A stretch of DNA of 43,938 nucleotides. It comes from Candidatus Melainabacteria bacterium. Its GTDB lineage: Bacteria > Cyanobacteriota > Vampirovibrionia > Obscuribacterales > Obscuribacteraceae. The first letter of the stretch is position 1, and each line of letters starts with the position of its first letter. The position numbers and the translations under genes are program-made. Of this stretch, positions 40,574-43,938 are shown one piece after another. The notes beneath the pieces were generated by a model, which did no database searches, had not been told where the DNA came from, and was given only the letters and a program-made list of their open reading frames with translations. The DNA lies in assembly GCA_016212515.1 (NCBI GenBank), contig JACRFZ010000110.1:1-43938 (forward strand), given 5' to 3'.

Positions 40574-41845
40574 AGCGCGGCTCTTCTCTATGGTGCTTGC
40601 CATAGCGTCAATCAGCCCTTGCAGGTGATCCCTCAACTTGTCGGCAATGTGGTGACGGGCTTCATGGGGGGCTCTCTCGTATTCGTCCATGTAGGGGCTT
40701 AAGTCTATGGGGCTGCCAATTTTCACATGGGCACGTCTTTTAGCCAGTTGCCTGGGGCGTTTGATATTGTAGACATCTCTTTCCAATTTCAATACTGTTT
40801 CAGCCAGCCTCTCCTGGCTGGGATTGAGTTCTACATATTGAGGCTGCCAACTGACCATACGCGCCACCCGAGCCAGGGCGGCCAGATCCTTTTTCATTTC
40901 AGCCAGGGTTTCCTTCTTTGAGCCTCTAGGCAGGCTTCTCAGGTAGGAACTGAGTTTCCAGCTGCGATCCAGAAGGCCCTTGCGCTCATCCCTGGCGTTC
41001 AGTTCGTAGCGATCTTCCAGTTGCTCCAAGACAGCCTGTCTTACATCGGCTACCCGCTCACTGAGGGCCTGCAAACTGGCTGAGCCGGCTTTCAGATTGT
41101 GGGCAATTTCCTGCCGCCTGAGAAGCTCTGCAATAATCAGACCCAGTCTAAGTTTCACGTCCTGGCTGCGCACCTTGCGGTGCAAGCGTTTCTCAATTTT
41201 TTGAATACGTTTATCGAGAACCTTCTGAATCGATCTGGGATAACTGTACTTGATGGCCATGGGCATCAGGTAGGCCGACCAGTCACTGTGTCCTACCTGC
41301 CTCTCCTGCAAGATAGCCCTCAAGGCGATTTCCGCCGCACCGCTTTTGAGTGGTTGTACCTGATCGTTCAAATAGTAAATTTCTCCTTCCGGAAAAATAA
41401 CCAGAACGTCCTTTCCCTTTACCACGTTCAGGGCAAAGTCCTTGGACTGCACCATAGTGCTCATTCCGCCTCGATCCACGGAAAAGGCACCCAGCCTTTG
41501 CATCCACCAGCCGGCCAGACCGTGCCCTTCTTCAAAAGCCTCGGTGTTCATCATATAAAAGAAGTTTCGCCTGGCTCTGCGCGCTACTTCCACGCATACT
41601 TTGAAGTCGGTTTCGTCGGCATGGTTGGGCGTGAGAATGAGCCCCTGCCCACGGGGAAATTCTTTCAATAAATCGATGTCGGCCTGGTCGACAATGAGGC
41701 GGTTGTTGATCAGCAGATCTATGGCTATGTAGCGCTGAAACAGCCAGTTTATGAAGGGCCACAGTTTGGCTGGGTGAAATATACCCGGCTTGCTTTGCGG
41801 AAAGTCAGGCTTACTCAATGACGCATCTGTGGTGGGGCTTGGCAA
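40568..41845 (-). CDS. PlsC-like glycerolipid acyltransferase
   Basis: 425 residues from a TTG start at 41845 (weak ribosome binding site; TTG at 41818 is an alternative). Acyltransferase motifs: NHADETD with the catalytic His75 and Asp80 (H-x4-D), FSVDRGG (block II, near 121), and FPEGE (151-155, block III). The enzyme transfers an acyl chain to a lysophospholipid or related acceptor. The C-terminal 180 residues are a long charged helical region (Arg/Lys/Glu/Leu-rich), longer than in PlsC proper, suggesting a separate subfamily. No clear transmembrane helix beyond the short FINWLF segment. It overlaps the ArsR gene end by 6 bases, tail to tail. Confidence 0.88.
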   Translation of the reverse strand: MPSPTTDASLSKPDFPQSKPGIFHPAKLWPFINWLFQRYIAIDLLINNRLIVDQADIDLLKEFPRGQGLILTPNHADETDFKVCVEVARRARRNFFYMMNTEAFEEGHGLAGWWMQRLGAFSVDRGGMSTMVQSKDFALNVVKGKDVLVIFPEGEIYYLNDQVQPLKSGAAEIALRAILQERQVGHSDWSAYLMPMAIKYSYPRSIQKVLDKRIQKIEKRLHRKVRSQDVKLRLGLIIAELLRRQEIAHNLKAGSASLQALSERVADVRQAVLEQLEDRYELNARDERKGLLDRSWKLSSYLRSLPRGSKKETLAEMKKDLAALARVARMVSWQPQYVELNPSQERLAETVLKLERDVYNIKRPRQLAKRRAHVKIGSPIDLSPYMDEYERAPHEARHHIADKLRDHLQGLIDAMASTIEKSRAL

Positions 41846-42192
41846 ATTGTAGTTACCGGCGAACTTTCTACTATCTCTACTAATTTAGTTTACTTGGTAG
41901 CAGCCCCTGGTGGTAGTGGTTGCCGTCATTTCCGGCTGCTCTTGTGGCACTCTCGCGGCTTTTCTCGGCAACGCCTTAGTAATAATGAGTAATAACTGAA
42001 TTTTTGCAAAAGATGTCAAGCGGCGTGATAGGTTAGGTGCATGTAAGAGTTGTAGTCAAAAGTGTAGAAAACTGAAATGTAGAAACTTAGAGAGTTCAAG
42101 TAGCGATTTCGATCTTGCCGTCTCTGTCGGATCGAAATTGGTCAGGCTGTTTGTGTCTTTCGTTTGTCTTCTTTTATCGTGGATTTAAAAAA
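41846..42192. other. 347-base divergent intergenic region
   Basis: No gene is visible. It must contain the promoters of the acyltransferase (minus) and SPFH gene (plus). For the plus strand, TTGCAA (42004-42009) with TGATAG (42026-42031) is a possible but weak promoter. TGTAGAAA occurs twice (within 42062-42085). A strong hairpin lies at 42104-42140 and is listed separately. The rest is unremarkable. Confidence 0.5.
42104..42140 (+). repeat. Long hairpin in the leader of the SPFH gene
   Basis: CGATTTCGATC (42104-42114) pairs with GATCGAAATTG (42130-42140): eleven base pairs including one G-U, around a 15-base loop. It sits about 50 bases before the ATG at 42193. No T-tract follows, so it is not a terminator; it could be an operator or an mRNA structure affecting translation or stability. 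Confidence 0.7.
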
Positions 42193-43125
42193 ATGGATAA
42201 TAACAATAATAAGCAGCTGATGCTGCTCTGGTGCTTTCTTGTCTTGACGGGGGGAATCCTGGCGATTCCCGTTTTGAGCGGCTTCTACGTGGTGGTTGAT
42301 GCCGGTCATGTGGGTGTGCTCAAATCTATGGGTGCGGTGAGCACCAGTGAGCTTTCTCCCGGCTTTCACTTCAAGCGCCCCTTCATTGATGAAGTGGTGC
42401 AACTGGATACACGCCTGAAGTCTTTCGAGGTTCGCGCCGCTGCTGCCTCTAAAGACTTGCAGACCGTGGAGACCACCATCTCGGTGCAGCACAACATTGC
42501 TCCCGTTATGGCGGCTGAGTGCTATCAAACCGTGGGTGATCTCGACAAGGTAGATCTGACCGTGGTGGCACCGGCAGTGCAGGAGAGTTTGAAAGCGATC
42601 ACTGCTAAATTTACCGCTGAAGAGCTTGTCACCAAGCGTGAGACGGTCAAGCAACTTGTCACCGACGCCATCAAGGGTTATATCAACCACACTCTAAGTG
42701 AGAAAAAGCTGGAAGGTACGGTGATGCTCGCTAACGTAGCAATTACCGACTTCGATTTCTCCAAAGAGTTCAATCTCTCCATCGAAGCCAAGGTAAAAGC
42801 TGAACAACAAGCCCTGCAAGCTAAAAATGAAAAAGAAAGGCGTATCACCGAGGCGGAAGCCGCCGCCCGCGAGAAAGAGCTTGCAGCCGACGCTGCTGCC
42901 TATCAGATTCGCAAAGAGAGCATTGAAAGAGCTCAGGCTATTCAGAGGGAAGCCAATGCCCTGGCCCAGAACCCCAGTTTGATTCAGCTTCGCGCTGTTG
43001 AGAAGTGGGACGGCGAACTGCCGACTTTCTCGGGAGGAGGTGCCATGCCCTTCATCAATCTGCCCCAGATGGAAAGAAGGCATGTTGCCGACGCCGGTGC
43101 CAAGACCGTAGCCGGCGTTCGATAA
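42193..43125 (+). CDS. SPFH/prohibitin-domain membrane protein
   Basis: 310 residues from the ATG at 42193; the frame is open 26 codons upstream, but that part crosses the leader hairpin. A single N-terminal membrane helix (about 9-32) is followed by the prohibitin core: VVVDAGHVGVLKSMGAVS, SPGFHFKRPFIDEVVQLDTRLKSFEV, TISVQHNI, and a charged coiled coil (KAEQQALQAKNEKERRITEAEAAAREKELAADAAAYQIRK). These form large membrane-bound oligomers that organise lipid domains or control proteases. It is near a phospholipid acyltransferase, which fits a membrane role but proves nothing. Confidence 0.92.
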   Translation: MDNNNNKQLMLLWCFLVLTGGILAIPVLSGFYVVVDAGHVGVLKSMGAVSTSELSPGFHFKRPFIDEVVQLDTRLKSFEVRAAAASKDLQTVETTISVQHNIAPVMAAECYQTVGDLDKVDLTVVAPAVQESLKAITAKFTAEELVTKRETVKQLVTDAIKGYINHTLSEKKLEGTVMLANVAITDFDFSKEFNLSIEAKVKAEQQALQAKNEKERRITEAEAAAREKELAADAAAYQIRKESIERAQAIQREANALAQNPSLIQLRAVEKWDGELPTFSGGGAMPFINLPQMERRHVADAGAKTVAGVR

Positions 43126-43154
43126 GAGCTACAGTGGCAAGCAAAGAGTAAGTG

Positions 43155-43192
43155 CAACCGGTAATACGTGTAAAATAGCGTGTTGCCGGTTG
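43155..43192. promoter_or_regulatory. Inverted repeat centred on a -10-like element
   Basis: CAACCGG (43155-43161) and CCGGTTG (43186-43192) are 24 bases apart, and TAAAAT (43171-43176) lies exactly in the middle. It could be the promoter and operator of the WG-repeat gene starting at 43219. No convincing -35 is visible. Confidence 0.4.
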
Positions 43193-43218
43193 TGCTTTTC
43201 TACTGGGAGACTTGTCTT

Positions 43219-43938
43219 TTGCCACGCTTAGAAAATCGGCTCGGAAACTTGCTCACTGTTTTACTCTCTCTTATTCTCTTGCCGCTTTTGGGCGGCTGCG
43301 TGGCGGTCTTTGACAAGCTACCCCACAAAAAATGGGGCTTTATCGACAAGAGTGGGCGGCTGGTCATACCTTATAAGTTTGATGATGTGGCAAGAGACCA
43401 GTACGGCGGCTGGACTTTGCCCCACAATACTTTTGTGAATTTCTCCCAGGGTCTTTGTGCCGTAAGGGTGGGAAACAAATGGGGCTATATCGATAGAACC
43501 GGTGTCTGGAAAGTGCCGCTCAAGTACGATAGTGCCGGTAATTTCAGTGATGGTCTGGCTCTGGTGCGGCTGGCTAACCGCTACGGCTACATTGATAAGA
43601 GCGGGCGGGAAGTCATACCGATAAGCTTTGATATCGCTCGCATTGAAGGCGCAAAGAATGACAATCCCGACTGGGATTTCACTCAGACCATGCTCACTCC
43701 CCTGGAGTTCCGTGAGGGGCTGGCCGTGGCTGCCCGGGATGGTAAGTTCGGCTACATCGATAAGACTGGAAAGTTTGTCATAGAACCGGCTTACATGCGC
43801 GCCGAGGCTTTCCGGCAGGGGCTCGCTGCTGTTAATCCCTTTCCGGTTCCGGCGGCGGTGGGAGGGCGCACTTTTATAGATAAGAGCGGCAAGGTGGTGG
43901 TGCCCGCCTCTCAAAATTGCATAGACTTCAGCGAGGGC
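43219..43938 (+). CDS. WG-repeat lipoprotein (3' end outside the window)
   Basis: An open frame of 240 codons runs from TTG at 43219 to the edge with no stop. GGGAG (43205-43209) sits 9 bases upstream. The N-terminus is a lipoprotein signal: basic start (PRLENRLGN), hydrophobic core, lipobox LGGC (Cys34). Then WG repeats (Pfam WG_beta_rep type) recur: KWGFIDKSGRLVIPYKFDD, KWGYIDRTG, RYGYIDKSGREVIP, KFGYIDKTGKFVIEP and a further FIDKSGKVVVP, with F/S-x-GL-A linkers. These beta repeats occur on the surface or in the periplasm of many bacteria; function unknown. The start is not ATG, so simple ATG-based calling misses it. Confidence 0.85.
   Translation, partial: MPRLENRLGNLLTVLLSLILLPLLGGCVAVFDKLPHKKWGFIDKSGRLVIPYKFDDVARDQYGGWTLPHNTFVNFSQGLCAVRVGNKWGYIDRTGVWKVPLKYDSAGNFSDGLALVRLANRYGYIDKSGREVIPISFDIARIEGAKNDNPDWDFTQTMLTPLEFREGLAVAARDGKFGYIDKTGKFVIEPAYMRAEAFRQGLAAVNPFPVPAAVGGRTFIDKSGKVVVPASQNCIDFSEG

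Noticed and set aside
1..43938. tRNA, rRNA, CRISPR array, insertion sequence or prophage
   Set aside because: No cloverleaf-like or rRNA-like sequence, no regularly spaced repeats, no transposase, integrase or phage structural gene was recognised on either strand.

Overview
The window reads as chromosomal DNA from a diderm (two-membrane) bacterium of moderate GC, densely coded, with many GTG and TTG starts. Support for two membranes: a TolC-family outer membrane channel with HlyD and ABC partners, a TonB/TolA C-terminal-like protein, Tat-type and lipoprotein signals. The mix of secreted DUF1800/DUF1501 proteins, WG-repeat lipoprotein, group 3b-type hydrogenase, Hcp and repeated universal stress proteins would fit a facultatively anaerobic environmental lineage. 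A Candidatus Obscuribacter-like (Melainabacteria/Vampirovibrionia) genome is my best guess, but that is inference from gene style, not from a marker gene; no rRNA, tRNA, ribosomal protein, insertion sequence or CRISPR was seen.

Layout. 1-600: tail of an unknown gene and a SUKH (SMI1/KNR4) protein. 667-5022 (minus): three exported proteins, a DUF3142 protein, a large uncharacterised exported protein and a secreted zinc metallopeptidase resembling the M34/PPEP group. 5143-8433 (plus): small membrane protein, DUF1800, DUF1501. 8458-10823: DEAD-box RNA helicase, UPF0178 protein, TonB-like periplasmic protein. 11066-17531 (plus): two universal stress proteins, a four-subunit [NiFe] hydrogenase (HydB, HydG, HydD, HydA order) and a CoA-transferase. 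17583-18240: RHH antitoxin/Doc toxin pair with a clear palindromic operator. 18445-21202: secreted esterase, TIGR01777 epimerase, a LolA-like protein without a signal peptide. 21232-24558: P-type cation ATPase divergent from a third universal stress protein. 24807-28518: Hcp, NCS1 permease, Nudix hydrolase. 28504-31993 (minus): SGNH hydrolase, TPR-like protein, conserved hypothetical. 32157-35101: UvrA2-like protein translationally coupled to a CoA-binding protein. 35211-40573: ABC exporter, HlyD adaptor, TolC channel, ArsR regulator. 40568-43938: acyltransferase, SPFH protein, and a partial WG-repeat lipoprotein missed by ATG-based gene finding.

How it works together. The strongest theme is survival without oxygen: three universal stress proteins, a hydrogenase that would couple H2 and NAD(P)H, an acyl-CoA transferase for fermentation acids, Hcp for nitric oxide or hydroxylamine stress, and a P-type ATPase whose transport-site residues differ from Ca2+ pumps. 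The grouping recalls hypoxia regulons of other bacteria (for example the mycobacterial DosR set with its stress proteins and CtpF), but no shared operator could be demonstrated by eye. A second theme is envelope biology: a complete type I-like export system, exported enzymes and lipoproteins. All functional calls are from motifs read by eye; no database search was possible.
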